NCBI GenBank assembly: GCA_052078155.1
Contig: JBQJBP010000001.1
Location: 1,364,001-1,428,000 of the forward strand
Direction: 5' to 3'
Length of the DNA: 64,000 nt
Origin: CAXBMB01 sp052078155
GTDB lineage: Bacteria > Pseudomonadota > Alphaproteobacteria > Kiloniellales > DSM-21159
The notes beneath the pieces are model-generated. The model was not told where the DNA came from, made no database searches, and was given only the letters and a program-made list of their open reading frames with translations. Positions 25,520 through 34,439 of the stretch are shown here, piece after piece. The position numbers and the translations under genes were made by a program. Numbering within the stretch: the stretch's first letter is position 1; the number at the start of each line of letters is the position of its first letter.

Positions 25520-27427
25520 ATGCCGCAGAAGAAAAAACGCGCTGCGCCAAAAAGCACTCAAAAGACCGAAACCAGCGATCGCAGCGCTAAAGGCCCCTAC
25601 CTTTGCATCCATGTGGAAAAGACAGCCGGCACGTCGTTTCGCTCCTCAGTTCTGGACCAGTTTGAAACGGTTTTTGACTATGGCGCGATAAGTGATTCCA
25701 CCAGCAAACGCCTGGCTGCATTCTGGCAAACCAATCCAAAAGATCTGCAGTACTTTCGCGACCGGGGCATAGAGGCGATCTATGGTCACTTTCCGCCGGA
25801 GAAGTACCTGGCACTTGAACCGGATCTGCCTGTGATCACCTGGATTCGAGACCCGGAGGAACGGCTGGTCTCTGACTACAATTTTCGGCGCCGCCCCAAC
25901 GACATTCCCGACAGTCCCATCGATTTTGACATCCAGTCAGGAAAGCTCACCTTCCAGGATTATCTGCAGCGGCCAAATTTTCAGAACGTGATTTCCCGCT
26001 ATCTCTCAAAGGTGCCACAGAAGAATTTTGCCTTTATCGGCAATACGGAAGACTACGCTGATGACCTGGCCCTTTTCGGAAAGATCTTCAACTGCCTGCC
26101 TCTTTCCCGTCGGCCCAAAAATCAGAACAATAATGAAAAGTACCTGCCCACCGCAGAAGAACGGGCTCTGCTGACAGAACTGAACAACCAGGACTTCGGG
26201 CTGTACAAAAAACTGCGCGCCACTGCAAAGCAGCTAAAAAGCAAAGGCTCAGCTCCGGGGAAAACTACTGCACAAGGGAAAGCCCGGAAGCCCAAAGATC
26301 ACGCCAGCAGCATCTGGACTGACAAGCCGCTGACGGTAGAAGGTGAACAAATCATCGTTCCCGATTTTCTGCGCAACGCCTGGAGGCTGAAAGGCCAGCA
26401 CCCCTCAAAGTTTGAAGAAGATCAACCAAAGAGCCTTCAGGATTTTCAGCGCTGGTACCTCTATCACGGGATCAACGAGTTCGATCCTTCCGATCCGGTC
26501 TACGAAACAATCGTCATGCGCTTCACCGAGAGCCTTTATCCGGAATTGAGCTCCTGCAGCTACGAATGGCTGGGCATGATGAAGCAGCATCCGCAGGTCT
26601 ATCTTGCCTATTGTCTAAGGTCAGATCTCCGCAAAGGCTTTGCTCTGGGCGACGAAGCAGGAATTGACGCCTTCCTGCGCTGGTGGGACAGCAAAGCTCT
26701 GCACAGTCACGGACCTCAGCGGCAGGGCTTAACGTTGTTTCCCTGGTTCAACTGGCAGTTTGTCCCTCTTATCAAAGGCGATGACGATGTTCATCTGCCC
26801 CGGCTGTTGCGTGACCTCTGGCATAAGCGGCCTGACCTGCAGAAACGTTTTGATCCGGCCTCGCCCACCTTCCTGGGAGATTTTGAAAAGTGGTTTCTCT
26901 TGCTGGGAGCCAAAGAAACAGAAACCAGTGCCCCGGCCATTCCAGATCTGATTGAAAGGAACTACCCCAGCAGAAACCTTAGGCAAAAACCGATGCCTGA
27001 AGAGGATAAACAGCTGGTTTCTACCTGGTTTGACAGGTTGAAGCAGGTGCCGCGAATGTGTCTGGTTTATCTGCAGCGCCCGGACCTGCGCAAAGACATG
27101 AGCATCGGCGAAGAAGCAGGCGTCATCAATTTTCTGAACTGGTGGGCGAACGAAGGTCTCAAACAATTCGAAACCCCACCCCGTGGAAAGCAACTGATCT
27201 ATCGTTTTTTGTGGGAACCCATTCACTTTGATCTTCTGCACAAGGAAATCATCTTTCCCCGGCTCTGGCAGAACCTCTGGCTGGCCCGTCCTGATCTGCA
27301 AAAGGCATTTCCCTTGGAACGGCTGGATTTTCCGCAGAAGTTTCAGGAGTGGTTTCTCAAAAACGGGGTCAACGAACAACCCGAGACAGCGCTGCCGGTT
27401 CCGCCCAAATGGGACCTGCCAGCATGA
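25520..27427 (+). CDS. Sulfotransferase-like protein with five tandem C-terminal repeat units (A)
   Basis: 635 aa. Residues ~27-235 form a sulfotransferase-2-like domain. IHVEKTAGTSF (30-40) matches the PAPS 5'-phosphosulfate loop. TWIRDPEERLVSDY (107-120) matches the 3'-phosphate motif with R110 and S118. After a basic linker (235-270) come five units of ~45-50 residues, at 278-321, 350-398, 424-467, 503-551 and 577-620. They share the pattern LR..W..RPDLQ..F....F..DF..WFL..G, alternating between two variants at ~150-residue periodicity. I do not recognise a named family for the unit; a glycan- or protein-binding array is a guess. The start follows ACAAAAGACACA, after which the basic N terminus begins. 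The stop overlaps the next gene (ATGA), a close paralogue. The acceptor is unknown. Confidence 0.75.
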   Translation: MPQKKKRAAPKSTQKTETSDRSAKGPYLCIHVEKTAGTSFRSSVLDQFETVFDYGAISDSTSKRLAAFWQTNPKDLQYFRDRGIEAIYGHFPPEKYLALEPDLPVITWIRDPEERLVSDYNFRRRPNDIPDSPIDFDIQSGKLTFQDYLQRPNFQNVISRYLSKVPQKNFAFIGNTEDYADDLALFGKIFNCLPLSRRPKNQNNNEKYLPTAEERALLTELNNQDFGLYKKLRATAKQLKSKGSAPGKTTAQGKARKPKDHASSIWTDKPLTVEGEQIIVPDFLRNAWRLKGQHPSKFEEDQPKSLQDFQRWYLYHGINEFDPSDPVYETIVMRFTESLYPELSSCSYEWLGMMKQHPQVYLAYCLRSDLRKGFALGDEAGIDAFLRWWDSKALHSHGPQRQGLTLFPWFNWQFVPLIKGDDDVHLPRLLRDLWHKRPDLQKRFDPASPTFLGDFEKWFLLLGAKETETSAPAIPDLIERNYPSRNLRQKPMPEEDKQLVSTWFDRLKQVPRMCLVYLQRPDLRKDMSIGEEAGVINFLNWWANEGLKQFETPPRGKQLIYRFLWEPIHFDLLHKEIIFPRLWQNLWLARPDLQKAFPLERLDFPQKFQEWFLKNGVNEQPETALPVPPKWDLPA

Positions 27428-29247
27428 AAAAACCGCTCCTGTGCGTCCACATTGAAAAGACCGCTGGCACAACCTTCAAACCCACCGTTTCTGATCAGTT
27501 TGAAACGGCCTACGACTATGGTTTCAACCATCACTGGACCAGCCAGGTCGTTCACGATTTCTGGGCACAGGACCGCAAGGACATGTCGTTCTTCAGCGAT
27601 CGTGGATATGAGGCCTTGTTCGGACACTTCCTGCCGGAAAAGTACCTGCGCATTGATCCGACACTCCCTGTACTGACCTGGATCAGGGATCCCATCGAGC
27701 GCCTCCTGTCCGACTATCATTTTAAAGGTCCGCAGGGCGACCTGTCCCTGACGGACAACATCAGCGCTCAGATCCGGTCCGGCGACCTCCCCTTCGCAGA
27801 GTTCATCGCCCACTCCACCGTGCACAACGTCCTGTCACGTTATCTGGCAAAGGTACCTGATGAAAATTTTGTTTTTGTCGGGGAGTCAGAAGACTACGAA
27901 CGGGACCTTGCGCAGTTTGGTCAATTGATCAACGCCGAGTATCTGGTTCGACAGCCGCGCAATCGCGCCAGGGGTGAAAAGCACCAAATCACCGCTGAAG
28001 AAGAAGCCTTGCTGCGCCGCCTGCAGGAAAAGGATTTCCGGCAGCACAAACGCATGCTGCAGATCAAAGACAGGCTCAACAAGCAGCCGCCTCCTGACCA
28101 CCAGAGTCCCCCGACCCGTCACCGGGAGAGCATCTGGCAGGAAGTGGAACACCTCCATAACGGACGCAGACTGAAGCTCCCCCGTTTTCTGCGCAACGCC
28201 TGGCGGATCCGGCCGCCTGACTACCGGGAAAAGCGGGGTAAAGAACTGGTAACCCGTGAAGACTTCGAAATCTGGTACCTTTTCAACGGGATCAATGAGT
28301 TTTCACCGGACAGTCCGGTTTTCGCCGATGTGGTCGAGCGTCTGACGGATCTGGGGCGCACAAAAAAGAAAAGCAGGAAAAGCAGCGGCCGTGACTGGCT
28401 GTCGGTTCTGCAAAACTACCCGCAGGTCTATCGGTCCTACTACCTGCGCAGCGACCTGCGCCAGGAGCGGCCAGTTGGTGACCCCAGGGGGGTAGAAGTC
28501 TTCTGGCGCTGGTGGGATCTGTATGCAGAAGAAACCCAGGGCAAGAACCGTCAAGGCCTCTGTGAACTGCCACGGTTCAACTGGGAGGAGGTGGAGCTGT
28601 CAGCGGCCGGCTCAAAGGTTCAGCTGCCCCGACTCTTGCGAGATATCTGGCAAAAACGACCGGATCTGCAGGACCGCTTCCCACTTGCATCCCCCACGTT
28701 CCGGAAGGACTTTGAAACCTGGTATCTCTTGATGGGCATCACGGAATCCGACTCAACAGCGCCGTTCGATGCTGGGCTGCTGGACCGGAACTACCCGTCA
28801 CAGGATGAAAATTCAGCCACGACTTTCAGTACCCCGGCGTCTAAAGAGACGACATCCGGACCCATCAACTGGTTCCACCGCCTGAAACAAGCCCCGGAGG
28901 CCTTCCTGATCTATCTGCAAAGGCCAGACCTGCGCAGAGACACAGACATCGGCGATGCAGCAGGCGTCGAGGTGTTTATCAGATGGTGGGATCGGGAAGG
29001 TGAAAAGCACTTTGGAAAAGCACGGGCCGGACTGGATCTCCTGCCGGAATTCGACAGAGAAACCGTTGCTTTGACCAGCGACGACGGCAGCCACGATGTT
29101 CCGCGCCTCTGGCGGGATATCTGGCAGTCGAGACCGGATCTGCAGAAGGCCTTCCCACTGACCTCTTCAACTTTCAAAAAAGACTTCGCCCGCTGGTACC
29201 TGGACAGCGGACGATACGAAAGCAACAGAGCAAAGAAAGCTCCCTGA
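27424..29247 (+). CDS. Sulfotransferase-like protein with five tandem C-terminal repeat units (B)
   Basis: 607 aa, a paralogue of the preceding protein along its whole length. The PAPS loop is CVHIEKTAGTTF at the extreme N terminus and the 3'-phosphate motif is TWIRDPIERLLSDYHF. The same alternating C-terminal array follows: PRFLRNAWRIR, RSDLRQERPVGD, PRLLRDIWQKRPDLQDRF, RPDLRRDTDIGD and PRLWRDIWQSRPDLQKAF. It starts within the stop of gene A (ATGA), so the pair is a coupled tandem duplication. Paralogue A has a 24-residue basic extension that B lacks. The two may sulfate different acceptors or form a heteromer. A copy of the dispersed repeat follows 82 bp downstream. Confidence 0.75.
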   Translation: MKKPLLCVHIEKTAGTTFKPTVSDQFETAYDYGFNHHWTSQVVHDFWAQDRKDMSFFSDRGYEALFGHFLPEKYLRIDPTLPVLTWIRDPIERLLSDYHFKGPQGDLSLTDNISAQIRSGDLPFAEFIAHSTVHNVLSRYLAKVPDENFVFVGESEDYERDLAQFGQLINAEYLVRQPRNRARGEKHQITAEEEALLRRLQEKDFRQHKRMLQIKDRLNKQPPPDHQSPPTRHRESIWQEVEHLHNGRRLKLPRFLRNAWRIRPPDYREKRGKELVTREDFEIWYLFNGINEFSPDSPVFADVVERLTDLGRTKKKSRKSSGRDWLSVLQNYPQVYRSYYLRSDLRQERPVGDPRGVEVFWRWWDLYAEETQGKNRQGLCELPRFNWEEVELSAAGSKVQLPRLLRDIWQKRPDLQDRFPLASPTFRKDFETWYLLMGITESDSTAPFDAGLLDRNYPSQDENSATTFSTPASKETTSGPINWFHRLKQAPEAFLIYLQRPDLRRDTDIGDAAGVEVFIRWWDREGEKHFGKARAGLDLLPEFDRETVALTSDDGSHDVPRLWRDIWQSRPDLQKAFPLTSSTFKKDFARWYLDSGRYESNRAKKAP

Positions 29248-29328
29248 CGCTCTCCAGAAAGACAAAGCAAGTCTCCGACAGGGTAACCACACTCGTGCAA
29301 GGCAGTTAACCTTCAGGTGACACTGGCC

Positions 29329-29462
29329 TGGAGTTAAGTCGGTTTATGCGGACTCATTTTGTGATCACACTTGAAGCGTGAAACTCTTTTCAAGGTGTTA
29401 GAGGATGATCCACGGGTTAGGTACAAGCGCAAAGCGCTTCCAACAAAACCGATCATGCTCTA
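29329..29462 (-). repeat. Cloverleaf-type dispersed repeat, copy C
   Basis: 134 bp in minus orientation. The left end is TGGAGTTAAGTCGGTTTATG and the right end AAACCGATCATGCTCTA. The inner arm GGTACAAGCGCAAAGCGCTT and the segment CTTGAAGCGTGAAACTCTTTT match copies B and D. It lies after sulfotransferase B, before the oxidoreductase gene. Confidence 0.85.
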
Positions 29463-29513
29463 GCTGAGCGATGCCAGCTGTCCTTTTCGCCCCACCACAA
29501 CGAGGAAACGGCC

Positions 29514-30560
29514 ATGAAAGATCTTCCAACCCAGATGCGTTGTATCTGGCTGACCGGACATGGCGGTTTTGATTGCCTGGAACTGCGCCAGGACGCCCCT
29601 GTGCCCTCACCTGGCCACAATGACGTGCTGATCAAGGTAGGGGCTGCTGCCGTCAACAACACCGATATCAACACCCGCACCGCCTGGTATGCCAAAGAAG
29701 AAGGCGGCACCGAAGATGCCAGCTGGGCAGGCGCTGCCCTGCGGTTTCCCAGAATTCAGGGTGCCGACGTGTGCGGAGAGATTGTCGCGGTTGGCTCAGA
29801 GGTTCCGCAAGACCGTGTGGGCGAGCGGGTACTGATAGAACCCTGTGTGCGTGAAGCCAACGGCCAGCAACTGGCGCAGGCCTGGTATTTCGGCTCTGAA
29901 TGCGATGGTGGCTTTGCCGACTATGCCCGGGTGGCCGCCCGCCATGCATACAAGATCAACAGCAGCTTAAGTGATGTGGAGCTGGCGTCTTTCCCCTGTT
30001 CCTACTCAACTGCGGAAAACCTGCTGACCCGAACCGCCGTCACCGCGGGGGAACGGGTTCTGGTAACCGGCGCATCCGGCGGTGTCGGGTCTGCAGCCAT
30101 CCAGCTGTTGCGTGCCCGCGGAGCCGAACCGCTGGCCGTTACCAGTAAGGAAAAAGCGCAGGAGTTAAAGACGCTGGGGGCAGTGGATTGCTTCACCCGG
30201 CAGGATGACCTGATAGAGCGTCTGGGCAAAAACTCTGTCGACGTGGTGATAGATCTGGTGGCTGGGCCTGGTTGGCCCGCCCTGCTGGAGATCCTGAAAC
30301 CGGGTGGTCGGTATGGAGTGGCCGGGGCCATTGGCGGACCGCTGGTGGAACTGGACGTCCGCACCCTTTATCTGAAAGACCTGAGCTTTTTTGGCTGCAC
30401 GGTCCTGGAACCGGAAGTTTTTGGCAATCTGGTCGACCGGATTGAAAAGGGGCAGATCCAGCCGCTGGTGGCTGAGACCTATCCTCTGGAAGACATAGCC
30501 AAAGCTCAGGCCGCCTTCCTGGAGAAGCGACACATCGGGAAGATTGTCCTGACTTTGTGA
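29514..30560 (+). CDS. MDR-superfamily zinc-binding-type alcohol dehydrogenase / quinone oxidoreductase
   Basis: A 348-aa medium-chain dehydrogenase/reductase. A GroES-like N-terminal domain (MRCIWLTGHGGFDCLELRQD, GADVCGEIVAVGSEV) is followed by a Rossmann domain with VTGASGGVGSAAIQLL, a typical NADPH-binding loop of quinone oxidoreductases. The catalytic zinc GHE motif is replaced by GADVCGEI, so it probably lacks catalytic zinc. The ribosome binding site GAGGAAA is well placed. It looks like an ordinary gene inside the left part of the glycan locus with no evident link to it. Confidence 0.9.
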   Translation: MKDLPTQMRCIWLTGHGGFDCLELRQDAPVPSPGHNDVLIKVGAAAVNNTDINTRTAWYAKEEGGTEDASWAGAALRFPRIQGADVCGEIVAVGSEVPQDRVGERVLIEPCVREANGQQLAQAWYFGSECDGGFADYARVAARHAYKINSSLSDVELASFPCSYSTAENLLTRTAVTAGERVLVTGASGGVGSAAIQLLRARGAEPLAVTSKEKAQELKTLGAVDCFTRQDDLIERLGKNSVDVVIDLVAGPGWPALLEILKPGGRYGVAGAIGGPLVELDVRTLYLKDLSFFGCTVLEPEVFGNLVDRIEKGQIQPLVAETYPLEDIAKAQAAFLEKRHIGKIVLTL

Positions 30561-30592
30561 GCGCGCAGGCTCTGCCTCAGAGCGTGACTTGA

Positions 30593-30934
30593 TTAGTGAT
30601 CTGACTGGGCCAGCAAATGCCCCAGGCCTGTGTCGTAAGCCACGCCTTCAGCTGTCAGCACCGGCATGGCCGGATTGTCATTGCGGGCCAGACCTTTTCT
30701 GGTCAGCGCCACCCAAACAGCCGGATTGGCAAAGCCACTGGCTTCTTTGGAGGACACCACATAAGGCCCGACGTGCACGTGATTGCCATGGGGATGTGGC
30801 AAGCGTGTCAGCGTGACATCACCGCTGGCTTCATCCTTATGCGCGCTGTCTTCATCTGCCGCCAGGACCTGCGCCAGAACCAGAGTCCGCAACTGCAGTT
30901 TGTTCAGCTTGAGGGGGTTTTTCTTGGCAGGCAT
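30593..30934 (-). CDS. Conserved hypothetical protein (113 aa)
   Basis: A small basic-start protein, MPAKKNPLKLNKLQLRTL, followed by LPHPHGNHVHVGPYVVSSKE with four His residues, a possible metal site, and AVWVALTRKGLARN. I recall similar uncharacterised short proteins in alphaproteobacteria but no named domain. ATG 30934 has a fitting ribosome binding site (TGAGGA); the longer open frame to 31084 lacks similarity. It is convergent with the oxidoreductase gene. Confidence 0.65.
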   Translation of the reverse strand: MPAKKNPLKLNKLQLRTLVLAQVLAADEDSAHKDEASGDVTLTRLPHPHGNHVHVGPYVVSSKEASGFANPAVWVALTRKGLARNDNPAMPVLTAEGVAYDTGLGHLLAQSDH

Positions 30935-31272
30935 GGAATCCTCACAACAATCAATGCGTAAACGAGGGCAGCTGCTGATCTTATTCCGCCAGCACCGCCG
31001 CAAAGTCAAACCATGACGCTCATCTTCATGACAGGGAAGTGCACAAAAACCCAAGTCACCCGGTGTCCCGTTCCCGGCCAGCACTGAGTAGTTAGGCCTG
31101 GTGGCTAGATCTGGTGCTTCGGCCTGGTGTCTGGGCCAGGTGTCTAGGGGCGAAGCTCAGGCGTGGTGCTTCGGCGACTCTTCATCCCCCAATTTGCCGA
31201 GGCCTGCCAAGGGCCAGCGGCGGCCTGTCTGGCGTTGTTTTGCCCCCTGCCCCGGCATTGCAGAGTGCATCT

Positions 31273-31905
31273 TTATTTCAGTTCACTCTGCCTTTCAGCA
31301 GCTGTCTGCAGATCGGTCAGCCCGACACCCCATTGAGAGATACAGTTCACCGCATCCAGACTGGACCCGGGGAGCCTTTCGATCCGGTCGGCCGTTACCA
31401 GATGAACCGTTCCTACCGTCAACATGGGGGAGGTCGGCACAAAGACAGTCACCCACTGCTGAGCCGGGTCGTCGCTCACCCCCGCCTCTGGTTCTTCCAT
31501 GATAAAGCCCAGAACCGCTGTACCTGGCCCGTACAGGCGGATCATAGCTGCCGGATAAGCCATTTTCTTACCCGCCACACCGCGCAACAGGTTGGAGATG
31601 ATCTGATAGCCGGGCAGCAAATCACTCAGCCAGCCTTCCAACTTTCCGTGGGACAAGGACCCAAGCTGGGTGCGGATAAGCAGCCCCACGCCATAACAAA
31701 CAAAAGAGAAAATCAGCAGGCAAAGAACAAGAAGGATCAGAGTTTCAAGATAGGGAAAAGCACTGAAATAAGTATCAAAGGGTTCAGCCAGTTCCTCGAG
31801 CAAGGCAAAGAGCATGGATAGCAGATAAAGCACCACGGCCAGAGGCAGCAGCCCCAACGCACCATAGACAACCGTTGCCGAAAACCCCTTGTCTTGCCCT
31901 GACAT
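31273..31905 (-). CDS. DUF502-family membrane protein
   Basis: 210 aa with two N-terminal membrane segments (residues ~8-36 and ~50-78), then a soluble beta-rich domain. DUF502 hallmarks are LLPGYQIISNLLRGVAGKK (shape of the conserved P-x-Y loop) and VTVFVPTSPMLTVGTVHLV, matching the family's PTxPxPxxGxxxxV segment. The function of the family is unknown. It ends the three-gene interruption of the glycan locus. Confidence 0.8.
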   Translation of the reverse strand: MSGQDKGFSATVVYGALGLLPLAVVLYLLSMLFALLEELAEPFDTYFSAFPYLETLILLVLCLLIFSFVCYGVGLLIRTQLGSLSHGKLEGWLSDLLPGYQIISNLLRGVAGKKMAYPAAMIRLYGPGTAVLGFIMEEPEAGVSDDPAQQWVTVFVPTSPMLTVGTVHLVTADRIERLPGSSLDAVNCISQWGVGLTDLQTAAERQSELK

Positions 31906-32286
31906 CTCGCCTCACCGTTTGCTTTCTTCGTTCTGAGGACCCTAAAGCTCCAAAGCTCCTTTGGCCCGACACCATTCTAACTGAGCCACCGTACTACAGC
32001 CGCAAGAATACCCTGAAGTCGAAGTTGTCGCCTGCCTTCGCACCTTGAAAATTTGTCAAAGGCGCCTTTGCCTCTTTCCACCTTTCCTGCGGATGCCTGA
32101 TGGCTTGGAGACGATGCCTGATGGCTTAAAGACAAGCGAAGTCAGAAAAGAAAACGGACCCACTGCACCAGGGTGCAACCGCCGGCTCACTAGCCGACAG
32201 TGTGTTTCCGGAAAACCCGATGATGACAAACAGGCTTCAGGGAAGTACTGCTGATAGGAACTTTTACTCAAAAGGTGCGCGATTTG
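31906..32286. other. Intergenic region with a 21-bp tandem duplication
   Basis: 381 bp between the DUF502 gene and the first short sulfotransferase. It holds two adjacent 21-bp units at 32092-32112 and 32113-32133 (GATGCCTGATGGCTT plus GGAGAC or AAAGAC; 19 of 21 positions equal). A 69-codon frame crosses it but has no other support. Promoters for the downstream genes are expected here. Confidence 0.45.
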
Positions 32287-33162
32287 ATGCCCCATAATTT
32301 TGTCATGCTCTTTTTTGGCAAAGAAGGCAGTTCGGCTTACATCAGTCACCTGAGCAACCACCCTCAAATCACCATACCTTTGTTTGAAGACCTGGACCGT
32401 TACAGGGTTGGCCTCAAACACGTTCCGGAAGACGTGGCAGAAAAACTGCCTCAGGCGATCGATCAGATCTTTGAAACAGGACAGTTTGACGCCACCAAAC
32501 TGTTCGAAGACAGATCGAAAAGCACGCGTTCAACCAACAGGGAACAAGGGTCAAGCGTAGGATTCAAATGGCGGATCTGGGGTGACCCAAAGCAGATGAT
32601 CCCCGTGTTCAAGCAGCACAATGTCTGTCTTCTGAACATTCAGCGCCGCAGTTTTGCCAATCTGATGTTCAGCATCTACGTCACGGAAGTCGCAAAAAAC
32701 AACTGTCCGAAACTGCAACCCTACCGAGCCCCCTTGCTGCAGTTCGAGCTGGCTGCCGCGAACAATCAAGAGCGCGCAGAGCTGTCGGAGGCGATCAACG
32801 GCCTGAAGTTCAAGCTGGAACCGGAAAAACTCTGGCGTTTTGCTGACGGCTTCCTGGAAAACCTCCGTTTTCGCCGGGATGCTCTGGAGGTTTTTTCAGC
32901 TGCCGGACTGCCCAGCCACACAATCTTTCACGAGGATTTTTCCAGGGATCCTGAACAGTCTCTGAAAAGGACGCTGCAGGTTCTGGGACTGGAGTATCAT
33001 CCGAATGTCCAGTTTACCGGGCTTACCCCTGTGCTGGAACAGGATCCTCTTCTTATGGCTGAAAATGTAAAAGAGGTTCTCAATCATCCCAGATTTGTGG
33101 AAAAAGAAACTGAGTGGAATCTGCTGCGTGATCAGATTCTGACCTATGGCCGCGTAAGCTAA
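32287..33162 (+). CDS. Short sulfotransferase-like protein, paralogue 1 of 3
   Basis: 291 aa. The N terminus HNFVMLFFGKEGSSAYISHL resembles the PAPS-binding loop of sulfotransferases, with GKEGSS in place of the common RSGSS. LLNIQRRSFANLMFSIY resembles the 3'-phosphate segment with Arg and Ser. A late segment IFHEDFSRDPEQSLKRTLQ and LGLEYHP match the C-terminal region of bacterial sulfotransferases. The ATG follows AAAAGG by about 10 bases. It is the first of three tandem paralogues, which differ mainly in residues 40-85. The acceptor is unknown. Confidence 0.7.
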   Translation: MPHNFVMLFFGKEGSSAYISHLSNHPQITIPLFEDLDRYRVGLKHVPEDVAEKLPQAIDQIFETGQFDATKLFEDRSKSTRSTNREQGSSVGFKWRIWGDPKQMIPVFKQHNVCLLNIQRRSFANLMFSIYVTEVAKNNCPKLQPYRAPLLQFELAAANNQERAELSEAINGLKFKLEPEKLWRFADGFLENLRFRRDALEVFSAAGLPSHTIFHEDFSRDPEQSLKRTLQVLGLEYHPNVQFTGLTPVLEQDPLLMAENVKEVLNHPRFVEKETEWNLLRDQILTYGRVS

Positions 33163-33307
33163 GGGGTATCATGATTTTCAGGAGCAACCAGAGAGATGAC
33201 CAGTTGGTCTGGCTGCCTCTTGAAGGCGGCTGGCTGTGTTCGAGCCCTGCAAGCCAATCAACAACAATAGAAACGCTTTGAAACCTTCTAAGAGTCAGGC
33301 CCAACAG

Positions 33308-34186
33308 ATGCCCCATAACTTCGTCATGCTGTTCCACGGCAAGGAAGGCAGTTCTTCCTACATGAGCCACCTTAAGAACCATCCCGGTATCGAGGTGCCC
33401 ATGTTCGAGGGTCTGGACTGGTATCTGGTCAAAGAGAAGCATGATGTAAATGCCCGGCTTGGGCAGATGCACCTGGCAGCAGAAAAAGTTCTGGCAACCG
33501 GAAAGTACAACCTCGAAACCCTCTTTGACGACACCCCGCTGCCCAGCCTGGAGGAAAGTGGTCTTGCTGGCACCTCTGTCGGCTTCAAATGGCGGATTTG
33601 GGGGGACCTGGACCTGCTGGCTGATGTTTTCAGACGGCAGCGCGTCATTCTTCTGAACATCCAGCGGCGCAGCTTCTCAAATCTGATCTTCAGCGATTAT
33701 GTAACGTCTGTCGAAACCCGAAAACTGCCGGAACTCGAACACCTTGGCAGTTCACATTTTCAGTTCATCATAGCCAGCGCCAGCGAAGCTGAAAAACAGA
33801 AGATCTGGCGCAAACTGAAAGCCATTCGCTTTGACATTGAGCCGGACAGTCTCTGGAAGATCGCACAGGGTTTCCTGGCCAATTACCAGGAACGGACCGG
33901 GATTATCGAAGCTCTATCGGCCAAAGGCGTGCCTGTTCACAACATTTTCTACGAAGATTTCGTGGATGACCCTGAAAAATCCCTGACCGATACGCTTCAC
34001 GTTCTCGGTCACGAGTTTCATCCCGATGTCATGACAACCGAATTTCAGAAAGTTCTGCAAACCAACCCGCTGGACATGGCAAACAACAGCCAGGAAGTTC
34101 TCAAGATGCCAGCGTTTCTGGAGTTCGAAGCTGAGTGGAACAGCCTGCGCGACCGTATCCTGGCCTGCTCTGACCGAGCTGGGTAA
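33308..34186 (+). CDS. Short sulfotransferase-like protein, paralogue 2 of 3
   Basis: 292 aa. It carries the same signature blocks as its neighbours: HNFVMLFHGKEGSSSYMSHL, then VGFKWRIWGDLDLL, then LLNIQRRSFSNLIFSDYVT, then IFYEDFVDDPEKSLTDTL. The frame is open from 33236, but the homology begins at ATG 33308. Compared with paralogue 1 it shares the FKWRIWGD block exactly, so this is probably a structural or acceptor-site element of the family. It stands 145 bp from paralogue 1 and 253 bp from paralogue 3 with no gene between. Confidence 0.7.
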   Translation: MPHNFVMLFHGKEGSSSYMSHLKNHPGIEVPMFEGLDWYLVKEKHDVNARLGQMHLAAEKVLATGKYNLETLFDDTPLPSLEESGLAGTSVGFKWRIWGDLDLLADVFRRQRVILLNIQRRSFSNLIFSDYVTSVETRKLPELEHLGSSHFQFIIASASEAEKQKIWRKLKAIRFDIEPDSLWKIAQGFLANYQERTGIIEALSAKGVPVHNIFYEDFVDDPEKSLTDTLHVLGHEFHPDVMTTEFQKVLQTNPLDMANNSQEVLKMPAFLEFEAEWNSLRDRILACSDRAG

Positions 34187-34439
34187 AGCCAGATCAAACC
34201 AGAGGTCTTTGTTTCAGGACCCCTGCTGTTGTGCATCTGTATCTGTTTCTATCTCGTCATACCAAGCCAGCGCCCGCGCATTCCAATCCAGGCCAGCGAC
34301 AGGCTGGGCTTTTGTACTGACACCAGAATTTCGCTTCCATGCCCCAAACAGTGATTTTGGGTGTTTAGGCTGTTTGCAGATCGGGTTGTCCGGTTTAAAC
34401 AAACAAGTATTGAATTGAATAAGGGGCAATTACTGACTC

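Noticed and set aside
30573..30602. Possible further repeat copy (CAGAGCGTGACTTGATTAG)
   Set aside because: Only the first few bases resemble the family end; no inner arms follow.
32045..32254. 69-codon frame crossing the 21-bp tandem units
   Set aside because: No ribosome binding site of note and no similarity; the repeat reads MPDGL twice only because the unit length is a multiple of three.
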